Below, piece after piece: positions 36,111 to 45,527 of a stretch of DNA of 64,000 nt. Origin of the DNA: an uncultured Vampirovibrio sp. (GTDB lineage Bacteria; Cyanobacteriota; Vampirovibrionia; Gastranaerophilales; Gastranaerophilaceae); NCBI GenBank assembly GCA_910583875.1, contig CAJTXT010000003.1:124001-188000 (forward strand), read 5' to 3'. A model generated the notes under the pieces. That model was not told the DNA's origin. It was given only the letters and a program-made list of their open reading frames with translations, and ran no database searches. The position numbers were made by a program, and so were the translations under genes. Every line of letters begins with the position of its first letter. Position 1 is the stretch's first letter.

Positions 36111-39100
36111 ATGAATAATATAATGAAAAGATTAGGTCCAATAGCGAATTTAGAGTTTGATAAATTATTTTTAGCACAATTACTTTCACATTTTTCAGAT
36201 GCGATAGTTCAGTTTACTCTTGTAGCGATTTTATTAGATAAATTACCAAGTGCAGGTAAAGCAATAGCCATTACTTTTTTTGCTTTTTTATTACCTCAAT
36301 TTTGTTTTAGCCCTTTTACCGGTGCATTTTGTGATAAAGTTCCAAGAAAATTAATATTAGCGGTTAGTTCAATATATAGATGTATAGTTCTTATTGGGGC
36401 TATGTACTTTTTATTTTCCGAGGGAAATATTTCACCTAAAAGTATTTATTTAATATCCTTTTTACTTGGTTGCGGAAGTGCGTTCTTTTATCCGGCTAAA
36501 ATGGCTATACTTCCCAATATAGTAGAAGGAGCTTCATTAAAGTTTGCAAATGCTTTAAATTCTTCTATAGGTTCGATTGCTGTATTATTTGGTGCGTTTA
36601 TTTCTAATTTTATTATTGTAAAAACAAGTACAAATGTTTCTATAAAGTTGATAATTGCATCATATTTTATTGCGGGTATTTTAAGCTTATTGATAAATAT
36701 AAAATATACACAAAGTTTTGCCAGAGTTACAAAAAATATTGCAGAAGATATGAACATAGCTGTTAAATATATAAAAGGACACAAAAAAGCTTTATATCTT
36801 GTTATGCTTTCTTTCTGTATTCAGTTTATAGTTGCAGCTTTTTCAAACAATCTAAATACATTAGTTACCGATTATTATGGTTTAGAATTTAGTGATTTAA
36901 CATATCTAAGAACAATTTTAGGTATTGGTATTATTGTTGGTATGGTAGTAACAATCTATTTTGCAAGAATAATGAAAGTTGTTCATCTTTTTGCATTAGG
37001 CTTTTTAATTCTTTTTGCAACTTTATTTACTGCTAATTTCTGTAATACAATGAAAGAAGCTTGGTTTTGGTTAATTCCTATAGGAATTGCAGATGCAATG
37101 GTTGTTGTAATGTTAGATACAATATTGCAAAAAGTTACACCAGATAGGGTTAGAGGTAAAATCTTTGGTTTAAGTTTAACCTTAAATACATTTAGTTTTC
37201 TTGCAGGTACTTTAATTATTGCTTTTACAACAGAACACATACAGCCTTTAATTACATTCAAAATCATTTCAGGTGTTGCAATTATACTTGCATTAATAGT
37301 TTTATTATTTGATAAAACATTTAGATATTTCTTATTAAAGACAACATTGGGAGGCTTATTCTTAATGCTGTTTAAATATAAGGTTGAAGGATTAGAGAAT
37401 TTACCTAAAAAAGGTAAAATAATCTTAGCCGGTAATCATACCGGTTGGTTGGATACATTTATTGTCCAAATGGCAACACAAAGGCATTTATGGTTTGTAA
37501 CAGGACCAGCAGCTTTTCAAATTCCAGTAGTTAAATATTTATTGAAATTTTTCAATGTACTTCCTTTACAATTTGGAAAAGGATTAGAAGCAATAGACTC
37601 CGCTGTTATTCAATTAAATAAAGGTGAGGCTGTTATTATATTTCCTGAAGGGAAACTTACTACTACAGGTAAATTATGTAAATTTCATAGAGGGGTTGGT
37701 TTAATTGCAAAACATGCAAATTGTCCAATTGTCCCATTTGCAATAAAAGGCGGGTTCGAAAGCTGGAAATATAATAAGAAACTACCAAAATTATTCAATC
37801 ATATAGTTATTCAATTTGGACAGCCATATACTGATTTATCTAAAGATGAAAAAGAAATAGCAGCAGAACTTCAAACACGAGTAAATTTTATGAAAAATGC
37901 GCTGGAAAGACGTTCTTTTTATCAGATTTCAAAACATAATTATTCTAACTTTTTGGATTTAATGCAAGAAAAAGGTGATGAATTTGCACCAGTAAAAGCA
38001 TTATCTTTAAAAACTAAAAACGGTTATGAATCAATTACATACATTGAGTTATCAAGAGCCGCTAAAAAGTTTGCTAATTACTTAATAGATACAATCAAAG
38101 TTGAACGAAACGATAGAATTGCTATTTTGTCTGAATCAAGACCAGAATTTGCAATAGGAATGTTTGCTTCAATTCAAACAGGTGCTATTACTGTACCTTT
38201 AGATATTAAGTTAACTGTTAATGAACATACAAATATACTTTCAGATTGTAATCCAAAAGTATTATGCTGTTCTTCCCATTATTTACAGCACGCACTTGAA
38301 GTTCAAAAAAATGTTCCGTCTATTGAACATATATTTGTGCTTGATAAGGAAGAAGAAACACCGTATCAAAATGTTTATGACGTTGACGCTGATATTGATA
38401 AAGATATGGGACGTCCTCGTTCATTAGATGAAACAGCATTAATTGTTTATACTTCAGGTACAACAGGTAATCCTAAAGGTGTAATGATTAGTTTTGGAAA
38501 TATCTATTCTCAATTTAAAGACTTTGAAAAAATATTTAAATTATCATCTGATAATAAATTACTTTCATTATTACCGTTAAACCACTTATTAGAATTGACA
38601 GACGGCTTCTTTGCTATGTTATATATGGGCGCGCAGGTTACATATATAAAAAGCCTAAGTCCTAAAGAACTTACAGAAACAATGAAAGAACAAGGAATAA
38701 CAAATATGATAGTTGTTCCGTTGGTTGCCAAAATGCTTAAAAACAGCATTGATAAGCAGATTAAAAAGCAAAGTCCGAATGTTCAAAAAATATTTAATGT
38801 TATGTATAAACTTGCGAAATATGCACCAAGAAAAGTCCGTAGAATAATGTTTAAAAATATAATAGATGCTCTTGGCGGTAAGTTTGAATGTTTTATCTGC
38901 GGCGGTGCTCCTTTGGAAGAAGGTATTGCGGAATTCTTTGACAGAATAGGAATTCCTGTATTCCAAGGTTATGGCTTAACAGAAACAAGCCCTACTGTTT
39001 CAACAAATTATTACAATAACAATAAAATCGGCACTGTGGGTAAATCTTTACCTTCTGTAAAAGTTAAAGTTGCAGAAAATGGCGAACTGCTTGTTACAGG

Positions 39101-39596
39101 TCAAAATATCATGCAAGGTTATTATGGAAAACCAGAAATGACAGCAGAAGTTATTGATGAAGAAGGCTGGTTCCATACCGGTGATATTGCAGAAGTAGAT
39201 GCAGACGGTTACATTAAAATTACAGGCAGAATTAAAAATATGATAGTTCTTGGCGGCGGTAAAAAAATATTTCCTGAAGAAGTTGAAGCGGTTTTAGAAC
39301 AATCAGATAAAATAAAAGAAGTTTGTGTTCTTTCTTTAAAAATAAAATCCGGAAATAAAGCTGGAACAGAAGAAGTCGGTGCAATAATTGTACCAACAGA
39401 TGATATTTTAAATAATGAGAATGTACAACAAATAATAGAGGATGAAGTAAAAAGGCTTTCGGAAGCTAATTTGGCACCTTACAAAACTCCGACTTTGGTT
39501 GTTATTTTCAAAGAAGAACTTCCAAAAACTTCAACAAGAAAAGTAAAAAGAAAAGAGCTATTAGAAATGTACGAAAAACAAGACGTAAATGTTTAG
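36111..39596 (+). CDS. LplT-PlsC-acyl-ACP synthetase fusion (lysophospholipid recycling), 1161 aa
   Basis: Three activities lie in one chain. Residues 1 to about 410 form an MFS transporter of about 12 helices, like LplT, which flips lysophospholipids inward. About 420-600 is a PlsC-type acyltransferase with NHTGWLD (His 443, catalytic H-x4-D) and a FPEGKLTTTGK block. From about 620 to the end is an AMP-forming acyl-ACP synthetase with the YTSGTTGNPKG loop near 780 and the YGLTETSPTVS and GWFHTGDIAEVD motifs. In E. coli lplT and aas are adjacent genes; here all three parts are fused. The product would re-acylate lyso-PE-like lipids. The gene has its own upstream region and precedes a TPR operon. 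Confidence 0.92.
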   Translation: MNNIMKRLGPIANLEFDKLFLAQLLSHFSDAIVQFTLVAILLDKLPSAGKAIAITFFAFLLPQFCFSPFTGAFCDKVPRKLILAVSSIYRCIVLIGAMYFLFSEGNISPKSIYLISFLLGCGSAFFYPAKMAILPNIVEGASLKFANALNSSIGSIAVLFGAFISNFIIVKTSTNVSIKLIIASYFIAGILSLLINIKYTQSFARVTKNIAEDMNIAVKYIKGHKKALYLVMLSFCIQFIVAAFSNNLNTLVTDYYGLEFSDLTYLRTILGIGIIVGMVVTIYFARIMKVVHLFALGFLILFATLFTANFCNTMKEAWFWLIPIGIADAMVVVMLDTILQKVTPDRVRGKIFGLSLTLNTFSFLAGTLIIAFTTEHIQPLITFKIISGVAIILALIVLLFDKTFRYFLLKTTLGGLFLMLFKYKVEGLENLPKKGKIILAGNHTGWLDTFIVQMATQRHLWFVTGPAAFQIPVVKYLLKFFNVLPLQFGKGLEAIDSAVIQLNKGEAVIIFPEGKLTTTGKLCKFHRGVGLIAKHANCPIVPFAIKGGFESWKYNKKLPKLFNHIVIQFGQPYTDLSKDEKEIAAELQTRVNFMKNALERRSFYQISKHNYSNFLDLMQEKGDEFAPVKALSLKTKNGYESITYIELSRAAKKFANYLIDTIKVERNDRIAILSESRPEFAIGMFASIQTGAITVPLDIKLTVNEHTNILSDCNPKVLCCSSHYLQHALEVQKNVPSIEHIFVLDKEEETPYQNVYDVDADIDKDMGRPRSLDETALIVYTSGTTGNPKGVMISFGNIYSQFKDFEKIFKLSSDNKLLSLLPLNHLLELTDGFFAMLYMGAQVTYIKSLSPKELTETMKEQGITNMIVVPLVAKMLKNSIDKQIKKQSPNVQKIFNVMYKLAKYAPRKVRRIMFKNIIDALGGKFECFICGGAPLEEGIAEFFDRIGIPVFQGYGLTETSPTVSTNYYNNNKIGTVGKSLPSVKVKVAENGELLVTGQNIMQGYYGKPEMTAEVIDEEGWFHTGDIAEVDADGYIKITGRIKNMIVLGGGKKIFPEEVEAVLEQSDKIKEVCVLSLKIKSGNKAGTEEVGAIIVPTDDILNNENVQQIIEDEVKRLSEANLAPYKTPTLVVIFKEELPKTSTRKVKRKELLEMYEKQDVNV

Positions 39597-39665
39597 TTAC
39601 ATACTGATTGATTTTTTAGCGATTAAATAAGATAATTTAATTGAAAAAACTTGGAGGATAGTATC

Positions 39666-41687
39666 ATTAACATTAAGTCTTTTATAACCGGATTAATTAT
39701 AACTGCCGGAATTGCTTCATCAGTTTTTGCTATGACACCGGAAGCTAATCAGTATTATCATAAAGCTTGTTCATTATCAGACGATGCCCAATATGCACAG
39801 GCGGCTGAACTTTTAAATAAAGCTATTGAGTTATCGCCAAATGATGCTCTTTTATATACAAAATTAGCTGGCATGTACTCTGAACTTGGCGAATGGGATA
39901 ATGCAATTGAAGCGTATAAAAAAGCTTTGAAATTAAGACCTAATGACGCATTTATATATATTAGCCTTGGTAATATTTTAGAACAAAAGCAAGATTATAA
40001 AAATGCCTTTACTGCATATAATCAAGCAATGAAAATATTTCCAGAGTATAAGTATAATTATTTGAATCTTGCAAGTGTTAAAACTCATTTAAAAGAAGAT
40101 GAAGAAGCTATTAAATATTATCAAATGTTCTTGTCATACTATCCAGATGCGCTTGATGCAAGAGAAAATATGGCTTCAATCTATTTAAGAATGAATAAAC
40201 CTCAAGATGCAGTTGAAATATATAATGATATTTATTTAAAAGATCCTTCAACTTTTAAAGATTTTTCAAATTATGGTTTGGCTTTATATAGAATTTCTGA
40301 TTATGATAATGCTCAAAATATCTTGTTAAAAGCAATTCAAAAAGATAAAGATGATTATGTTGCAAGGGCAAACTTGGCTTATGTTTATTTGGCTCAAGCA
40401 AAAGATGATGCAGCTATGAATGAATTTGCAAAAGTTTTAGAAATTCAGCCGGAGATGACTTCTATCAGATTTGATTATGCAAATCTACTTGCAAATAAAG
40501 AAAAATATGATGAAGCAATTGTTCAATATGAAGAATACATAAAAGCTAATAAGGATAATCCGGTTGCATATTTGAATTTAGGTATTATTTATTCTAAAAA
40601 GGCTGATTATCAAAATGCAATAAAAACATTAAATGCAGGCTGTGTAGTTGCTCCAAAAGATATGGAACTCAAAAAAGAATTGGCAAAATCATATCATTTA
40701 GCAAAACAATATGAAGAAGCAATTTCTGTATATGACTCACTTATTGCAGCAGAACCTGAAAATCTTGATTTAATATTAAACAAAGGTATTGCTTTTCACG
40801 CACAAAAAAAATATACAGAAGCTATTAATTTGTATAAATCGGTTTTACTAAAAGATAAAGATAACAAAGTTGCTAATGACTATTTATTAAAAGCATATAT
40901 TGCACAAGGTGATTCTTTAATTGCTGAAGGTAATTATAGAAAAGCAGTCAGCAGCTATGAATCAGCTTTAGCGTTAGATTCAGAAAATCCATTGTTGTAT
41001 ATTAATATTGCAAATGCTTATGATAAAATCGGTTCAAAATCAAAAGTTATAGAATATTATGAGAAAGCAATGGAAATTGCACCTGAAAATAGTGAAGTTT
41101 TATCTTCTTATGCTAAAACTTTAACAAAATATGATAAAACTGCAGATGCAAAATTGCTTTATGAAAAAGCTATGACAACTTCAACCTCAACATCTGATGA
41201 AAAATATACTTATTATGTTGATATGGCTGATAATTATTATAAAAATAAAAATTATTCTATGGCTTTAGATGATTATAAAAAAGCACTTGAACAAAAGCCT
41301 AGTGATGAATATATTCATATTAAAATTGGTAATACATATAAAGGTTTATCCGATTTAAAAAATGCAATTGCTTCATATGCTAATGCAATAAAAATAAATC
41401 CGGAAAATCCTGATTCATATTTCAATACAGGCTTATGTCAAGCAGAACTTAATGACTTAGTTTCGGCTAAGAAAAATTTTGAAAAAGTAATATCATTAAA
41501 AAATGATTATGCATATGCTTATTATGCTTTAGGATTGTGTTATGAAAAAGAAAATAACCTTGAAAAAGCAATTGAAAATTATGAAGCATTTATTAATCAT
41601 ACAGATGATAAAAATCTTAAAAATAATGTTCAAAATAAAGTTAATAATTTAAAGAAAAAATTACCTGATAAAGTTATTAATGAATGA
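39666..41687 (+). CDS. Exported TPR protein with a probable AUU start, 673 aa
   Basis: The body is an uninterrupted series of TPR units (roughly 15, for example 'PNDALLYTKLAGMYSELGEWDNAIEAYKKAL') and acts as a scaffold. The N-terminus from 39666 reads as a perfect signal peptide (I/M-NIKSFITGLIITAGIASSVFA). There is no ATG, GTG or TTG at a suitable place. GGAGG (39653-39657) lies 8 bases before the codon ATT at 39666, with ATC before that at 39663. The in-frame TTG at 39651 overlaps the ribosome-binding site and is unlikely. So an AUU or AUC start, or a point mutation, must be assumed. The stop overlaps the next gene by 4 bases. Confidence 0.85.
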   Translation: MNIKSFITGLIITAGIASSVFAMTPEANQYYHKACSLSDDAQYAQAAELLNKAIELSPNDALLYTKLAGMYSELGEWDNAIEAYKKALKLRPNDAFIYISLGNILEQKQDYKNAFTAYNQAMKIFPEYKYNYLNLASVKTHLKEDEEAIKYYQMFLSYYPDALDARENMASIYLRMNKPQDAVEIYNDIYLKDPSTFKDFSNYGLALYRISDYDNAQNILLKAIQKDKDDYVARANLAYVYLAQAKDDAAMNEFAKVLEIQPEMTSIRFDYANLLANKEKYDEAIVQYEEYIKANKDNPVAYLNLGIIYSKKADYQNAIKTLNAGCVVAPKDMELKKELAKSYHLAKQYEEAISVYDSLIAAEPENLDLILNKGIAFHAQKKYTEAINLYKSVLLKDKDNKVANDYLLKAYIAQGDSLIAEGNYRKAVSSYESALALDSENPLLYINIANAYDKIGSKSKVIEYYEKAMEIAPENSEVLSSYAKTLTKYDKTADAKLLYEKAMTTSTSTSDEKYTYYVDMADNYYKNKNYSMALDDYKKALEQKPSDEYIHIKIGNTYKGLSDLKNAIASYANAIKINPENPDSYFNTGLCQAELNDLVSAKKNFEKVISLKNDYAYAYYALGLCYEKENNLEKAIENYEAFINHTDDKNLKNNVQNKVNNLKKKLPDKVINE

Positions 41688-42088
41688 AAAAATTAGTTTT
41701 AATATTATTAATTATTCCTCTAGTATTTCTTTGTTCTTTTAAGAAAAAAGAAAAACCTTTTGCTATTCTTTCGTCTGGAACTATTACATCTGAGTATGAA
41801 GTTAGAAACGAAAGAAATTTTTTGGCTCAACAGCGCATAAATTATGCGATTGTTGCGCCGGATGGTTTTAAAACACCAGGTATAAGAATTCAGTTATCAA
41901 AGGTGGATGAAAAAACAGCAAATTGGGGATTTTCAATTGTTCAAACAAAAGATATCTACATAGATATGGCGCAAAAAACATATAGTGACTATATTTATGT
42001 TCAGCGTTCAGGAAGATATGTCCTTCAACTTTTCTATTTGAATAATAAAGACTATCCTTTTATCCATAAAGAATTTTGGGTTCATTAA
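41684..42088 (+). CDS. Exported small protein, 134 aa, unknown
   Basis: A hydrophobic signal (about 4-17) ends in a Cys-containing FLCSF that is not a canonical lipobox. The mature part is beta-rich, contains QRINYAIVAPDGFKTPGIRIQL and YVQRSGRYVLQLFYLNN, and looks like a single beta-sandwich. It overlaps the TPR gene by 4 bases (ATGA) and abuts the next gene with no gap, so the three form an operon. I recognise no family. Confidence 0.7.
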   Translation: MKKLVLILLIIPLVFLCSFKKKEKPFAILSSGTITSEYEVRNERNFLAQQRINYAIVAPDGFKTPGIRIQLSKVDEKTANWGFSIVQTKDIYIDMAQKTYSDYIYVQRSGRYVLQLFYLNNKDYPFIHKEFWVH

Positions 42089-42487
42089 ATGTTTAAATAT
42101 TTAAAATTTTTTGTACAGTTATTTAGTTCTTCAAAATATATAAGAAAAGGTAAATGTTTGGGCTGCGGCAATTGTTGCAGAAATATACTTTTATATGTTG
42201 AAGAAGAACCTATAAGAACAGAAGAGCAGTTTGAAAAGGTAAAAGAGTGGGAAAAGCATTATCGTAATTTTTATATTTCAGGACGAAGCGAAACAGGGGC
42301 GTTGTTATTTACTTGTAGAGAAATTGATGATAACAACAGGTGTAAAGTATACTTTTTCCGTGGTTTAGGGTGCCGATTGTATCCGAGAAAAGACACAAAG
42401 TTTTTAATAAACGGCGGAAAGCCGCTTGATGGCTGTGGATATTATTTTGAAGCAGATAAGAGTTTTTCTTCTTATTTACATAAATAA
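42089..42487 (+). CDS. YkgJ-family cysteine-cluster protein, 132 aa
   Basis: The N-terminal CLGCGNCC (Cys 23, 26, 29, 30) and the later Cys residues in TCREI, RCKVY, GCRLYP and DGCGYYF match the zinc- or iron-chelating cluster of UPF0153/YkgJ proteins. Function in the family is unproven. It follows the upstream gene without any spacer. The palindrome-rich region begins just after its stop. Confidence 0.85.
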   Translation: MFKYLKFFVQLFSSSKYIRKGKCLGCGNCCRNILLYVEEEPIRTEEQFEKVKEWEKHYRNFYISGRSETGALLFTCREIDDNNRCKVYFFRGLGCRLYPRKDTKFLINGGKPLDGCGYYFEADKSFSSYLHK

Positions 42488-42540
42488 TATTATTGGTGGG
42501 TTTTGCTATAAAAATTCAAATAAAATCATTATGGTTTCCC

Positions 42541-42643
42541 GTCATGCTGAACTTGTTTCAGCATCATACCAGCTATAATATAGGTCATTAATTTAAAAGA
42601 CTTTATTTCTAGATATAAGATGCTGAAACAAGTTCAGCATGAC
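42541..42643. repeat. REPIN-like element, copy C
   Basis: Two 25-base arms are exact inverted copies, each itself a hairpin (TGCTGAA-CTTGT-TTCAGCA), around about 50 AT-rich bases. It is nearly the same as copy D at 59337. Confidence 0.75.
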
Positions 42644-42761
42644 AATTATTAATAAATCTGAAGTTATAAAAATTTTTTAATTTGGGAGCATTGATTTTAG
42701 GTATCGCGAAATCACAGCTCCAAAATTGAAAAATTTTATGACTTCAGATTTATTAATAATT
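42644..42761. repeat. 118-base inverted repeat, MITE-like
   Basis: Arms of about 45 bases, beginning AATTATTAATAAATCTGAAG and mirrored at the end, pair with only a few mismatches around a loop containing GGTATCGCGAAATCAC. It starts on the very base after copy C ends. No coding capacity. Confidence 0.6.
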
Positions 42762-42772
42762 AAGATTTAATG

Positions 42773-42933
42773 AAACCGAATTAATGAAATTTCTCATTCA
42801 GCCACCGGTGATTTTAGCTTGCACAAAATCATACAAAGCGAATACGCACAGCTTGCGAGCAGTAATGAGCCTGTATCCGTCGGCTTGCCGTTAGGTATGG
42901 TGGCTGAATAAAAAATTCTCATCAACTCAGTTT
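42773..42933. repeat. GC-rich island flanked by imperfect inverted repeats
   Basis: Arms with ATTCAGCCACC and GGTGGCTGAAT, extended outward with mismatches to about 33 bases, enclose about 100 bases that reach 55 percent GC (33 of 60 bases in 42841-42900), far above the surroundings. The inside holds smaller hairpins such as CGGCTTGCCG. It may be a structured RNA or a mobile repeat of foreign base composition. Confidence 0.5.
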
Positions 42934-42934
42934 C

Positions 42935-42970
42935 TGAAATCCACAAAAAATTAATTTTTTATGGATTTCA
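42935..42970. terminator. 36-base palindrome, possible bidirectional terminator
   Basis: TGAAATCCA and TGGATTTCA arms, continued by A and T runs, form a near-perfect palindrome with one mismatch, placed between two convergent genes 46 bases past the stop of trmFO. Confidence 0.45.
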
Positions 42971-43015
42971 ATAGGGAAAATATAAGAGTAAAATAATTAT
43001 AATATTATTTATGTT

Positions 43016-44335
43016 TTACAAATTGTGTTCTGCAAATTCTTTAATGCAATTAATAGCACGATTTGCAAGAAGTTCATTTTTCAACTTCTTATTTTTGCGA
43101 GTTTTCTTATCCATTTCCATTTCTGCAAGAATACCCCAATTAGAGTTTATAGGTTGGAATGACGTGTGTCCTTCAAAACTTATGTAATGGGTTAATGCTC
43201 CTAGAATAGTTTCTTGCGGAAGTTCAATAAGTTCTTTATCTTGAATATATCGCGCCATATTTATGCCTGCTAATAGACCGGATGCAATAGATTCTGTATA
43301 CCCTTCCGTACCTGTAATTTGTCCTGCAAAAAATACATTAGGATTTTTTCTTGATTGTAATGTTGCATTCAATACTTTTGGACTGTTAATAAATGTATTC
43401 CTGTGCATAACTCCATATCGTACAATATTTGCATTCTCAAGTCCTGGGATTGATTGTACTAATTCTTTTTGACTTCCCCATTTTAAATTAGTTTGAAAAC
43501 CTACCAAGTTATATAAACTTGCTGATTTATTATCCTGTCTTAACTGTACTACTGCATAATTCTCTATGCCTGTTCTTTCATCTACAAGTCCAACCGGTTT
43601 TAATGGACCATAACGAAGTGTATCCACTCCCCTTGAAGCAAGAACTTCAACCGGTAAGCAAGATTCAAAAAACTTTGCATCTTTTTCAAATGATTTTAAT
43701 TCTATTTTTGGTGCATTAATAAGGATATTATAAAATTTTTCATATTCTTCTTTATTCATCGGGCAATTTATATAATCTGCATCGCCTTTATTATATCTGT
43801 TTAAATAAAAAGCTTTATTAAAATCAATAGAATCTTTCTCAACTATTGGTGCAATTGCATCAAAAAAGTGCAAATATTCTTCGCCTAAAAATTCTTTTAT
43901 ATTATTTGATAATGTTTCAGAGGTTAATGGCCCTGAAGCTATTATAACAGGCTCTTCAGTATCTATTTCAGTTACTTCTTCTCTTATAACATTAATATAA
44001 GGATTATCATTAATCTTTTGTGTTACTTTTTCAGAAAAAAGCTCTCTATCTATAGCTAAAGCACCACCAGCTGGAACTTGAGACTCAAATACTATTTTTA
44101 TTAATTCGCCTCCAAGTTCTTCCATTTCGTGTTTTAAAAGTCCTGAAGCATTTGTAATATCATAGGAACCAAGGCTATTTGAACAAACAAATTCAGCAAA
44201 ATTTTCGCTCTTATGTGCCCCTGTTTGTTTATTAGGGCGCATTTCATATAAATCTACATATATTTGTCTTTTTGCTAATTGTAAAGCGGCTTCACTTCCT
44301 GCTAAGCCTGCACCTATAATAGTAACTTTTTTCAT
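43016..44335 (-). CDS. trmFO: Folate-dependent tRNA (uracil54-C5)-methyltransferase TrmFO
   Basis: TrmFO makes T54 in the T-loop of tRNAs, using methylene-tetrahydrofolate and FAD. It has 439 residues, with the FAD-binding GAGLAGSEAALQLAKR (8-23), the conserved CSNSLGS block, VPAGGALAIDRE, and the C-terminal FAGQITGTEGYTESIASG. Length and motifs are standard. Confidence 0.96.
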   Translation of the reverse strand: MKKVTIIGAGLAGSEAALQLAKRQIYVDLYEMRPNKQTGAHKSENFAEFVCSNSLGSYDITNASGLLKHEMEELGGELIKIVFESQVPAGGALAIDRELFSEKVTQKINDNPYINVIREEVTEIDTEEPVIIASGPLTSETLSNNIKEFLGEEYLHFFDAIAPIVEKDSIDFNKAFYLNRYNKGDADYINCPMNKEEYEKFYNILINAPKIELKSFEKDAKFFESCLPVEVLASRGVDTLRYGPLKPVGLVDERTGIENYAVVQLRQDNKSASLYNLVGFQTNLKWGSQKELVQSIPGLENANIVRYGVMHRNTFINSPKVLNATLQSRKNPNVFFAGQITGTEGYTESIASGLLAGINMARYIQDKELIELPQETILGALTHYISFEGHTSFQPINSNWGILAEMEMDKKTRKNKKLKNELLANRAINCIKEFAEHNL

Positions 44336-44411
44336 TTTATTCCTTTTTTCTATGGTAAAATTATCTCATAAAAATATAGTAAGTTATGCTTAAGTGTTGT
44401 AGAATATATTT

Positions 44412-45524
44412 ATGAATACTTTTGAAATTATAATTTTTGATAAAGAAGATATAACTAAAACATTAGTAGAAAGCTACTTAAAGGAAATAACTTTCCCTTT
44501 TGTTTTCCAAAAATATAATGAATTTGATGAATCTCTTTTAAGTAAAACTCAAAATAAAAAAATTATTATTGTTGATGTTAACAGACATAATTATATGATT
44601 TTGAAAAAAATTGCTTTACTTTCAAAAAATAAAAATAATAATTTTTTAATAATTTCAAATGAAAAATCTACTAATTTAAGTGTACAATCGTTAAGAGCCG
44701 GCGCAAAAGATTTCCTTCTTAAACCTTTGGTTAAATCCGGGTTTTTATCATCGTTACAAAAAATTTATAATGGCTGCATTGTAAAACAAAATAAAAATAA
44801 AGAAGCAAAAGTTTTTACGGCTTCTTCTTATGAAAACGGTGTAGGAAAAACTATTTTTTTAATAAATATGGCAAAGGAACTTGCTGATAAAACCGGTGAA
44901 AAAGTTTTATTAATTGATTTTAATAATAGTTTAAATGACATTTCTTTCCTCTTAAATGTCGATATTGTTTCAAATACGGTTTTTTATATAAATTCTTTAA
45001 AAGAAGATGCGGATTTTGATAAATTGAGCAATATTCCTAAATATGCTAATTCATCGTTGTATATTATTGCAAATGGCTTTGTAAGAAGTAATTCAGAGAA
45101 AGTTAATATTGCAAATTTGGACAATGCATTGAATATTCTTAAAAAGCATTTTAAATATATTATTATTGATAAAGATTCAGATTCTTATGAGATTGATAAA
45201 GAGGTTGTTAGGCTTTCAGATATAATTTTCTTTGTTATCCCTCAATCTATAACTTCTTTTGAAAAGGTAAGATTGGCTTTAGACCATAATTATGCTTGTA
45301 AAAATGTAAGAATTATTTTAAATAAATTTGAACAAAAAAATATGAAGAAAGTTGATCAAATTTGTAATGAATTAGAAAAAGAAATTTTCTGGAAAATACC
45401 TAAGAATTTTATGGCAACCGGAAGTGCAACAAATAACTTTAAAACACTTAAAGAAGTAGCCCCTAATTTGGATATATCAAAATCATTTGTTGAACTTGCA
45501 AAATGTATAATTGATAGAGACTAA
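44412..45524 (+). CDS. CpaE/TadZ-like protein: pseudo-receiver plus MinD/ParA ATPase, 370 aa
   Basis: Residues 1 to about 125 form a receiver-like domain (Asp 55 in IVDVN, Lys 104-Pro 105). About 133-365 is a MinD-type ATPase with the Walker A variant ENGVGKT (Lys 146); the first Lys of the deviant KGGxGKT signature is replaced. The switch region has LLIDFNNSLNDISFLL. The architecture is that of CpaE/TadZ, which places Flp/Tad pilus machines at a cell site. The next gene starts 3 bases after its stop and looks like a degenerate CpaF, so the pair may be derived from a Tad system. No pilin or secretin gene is in the window. Confidence 0.8.
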   Translation: MNTFEIIIFDKEDITKTLVESYLKEITFPFVFQKYNEFDESLLSKTQNKKIIIVDVNRHNYMILKKIALLSKNKNNNFLIISNEKSTNLSVQSLRAGAKDFLLKPLVKSGFLSSLQKIYNGCIVKQNKNKEAKVFTASSYENGVGKTIFLINMAKELADKTGEKVLLIDFNNSLNDISFLLNVDIVSNTVFYINSLKEDADFDKLSNIPKYANSSLYIIANGFVRSNSEKVNIANLDNALNILKKHFKYIIIDKDSDSYEIDKEVVRLSDIIFFVIPQSITSFEKVRLALDHNYACKNVRIILNKFEQKNMKKVDQICNELEKEIFWKIPKNFMATGSATNNFKTLKEVAPNLDISKSFVELAKCIIDRD

Positions 45525-45527
45525 ATA

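Larger units (their letters stand above)
42488..43015. repeat. Palindrome-rich intergenic region
   Basis: More than 500 bases between the convergent ykgJ-like and trmFO genes contain no credible gene. In order they hold a REPIN-like element (42541-42643), a 118-base inverted repeat (42644-42761), a GC-rich island within imperfect inverted repeats (42773-42933) and a 36-base palindrome (42935-42970). The elements are packed with few or no bases between them, as if mobile repeats had landed next to each other. Confidence 0.7.

Noticed and set aside
41684..41740. Lipoprotein signal in the 134-aa protein
   Set aside because: The residues before Cys (Val-Phe-Leu) do not meet the lipobox rule at -1, so I call only a signal peptide or anchor.
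42841..42900. A tRNA gene in the GC-rich island
   Set aside because: No acceptor/T-arm combination or TTCGA-type loop can be folded from either strand.
42541..42970. CRISPR array
   Set aside because: The repeats are inverted pairs of several kinds, not regularly spaced direct repeats with unique spacers, and no cas gene is near.
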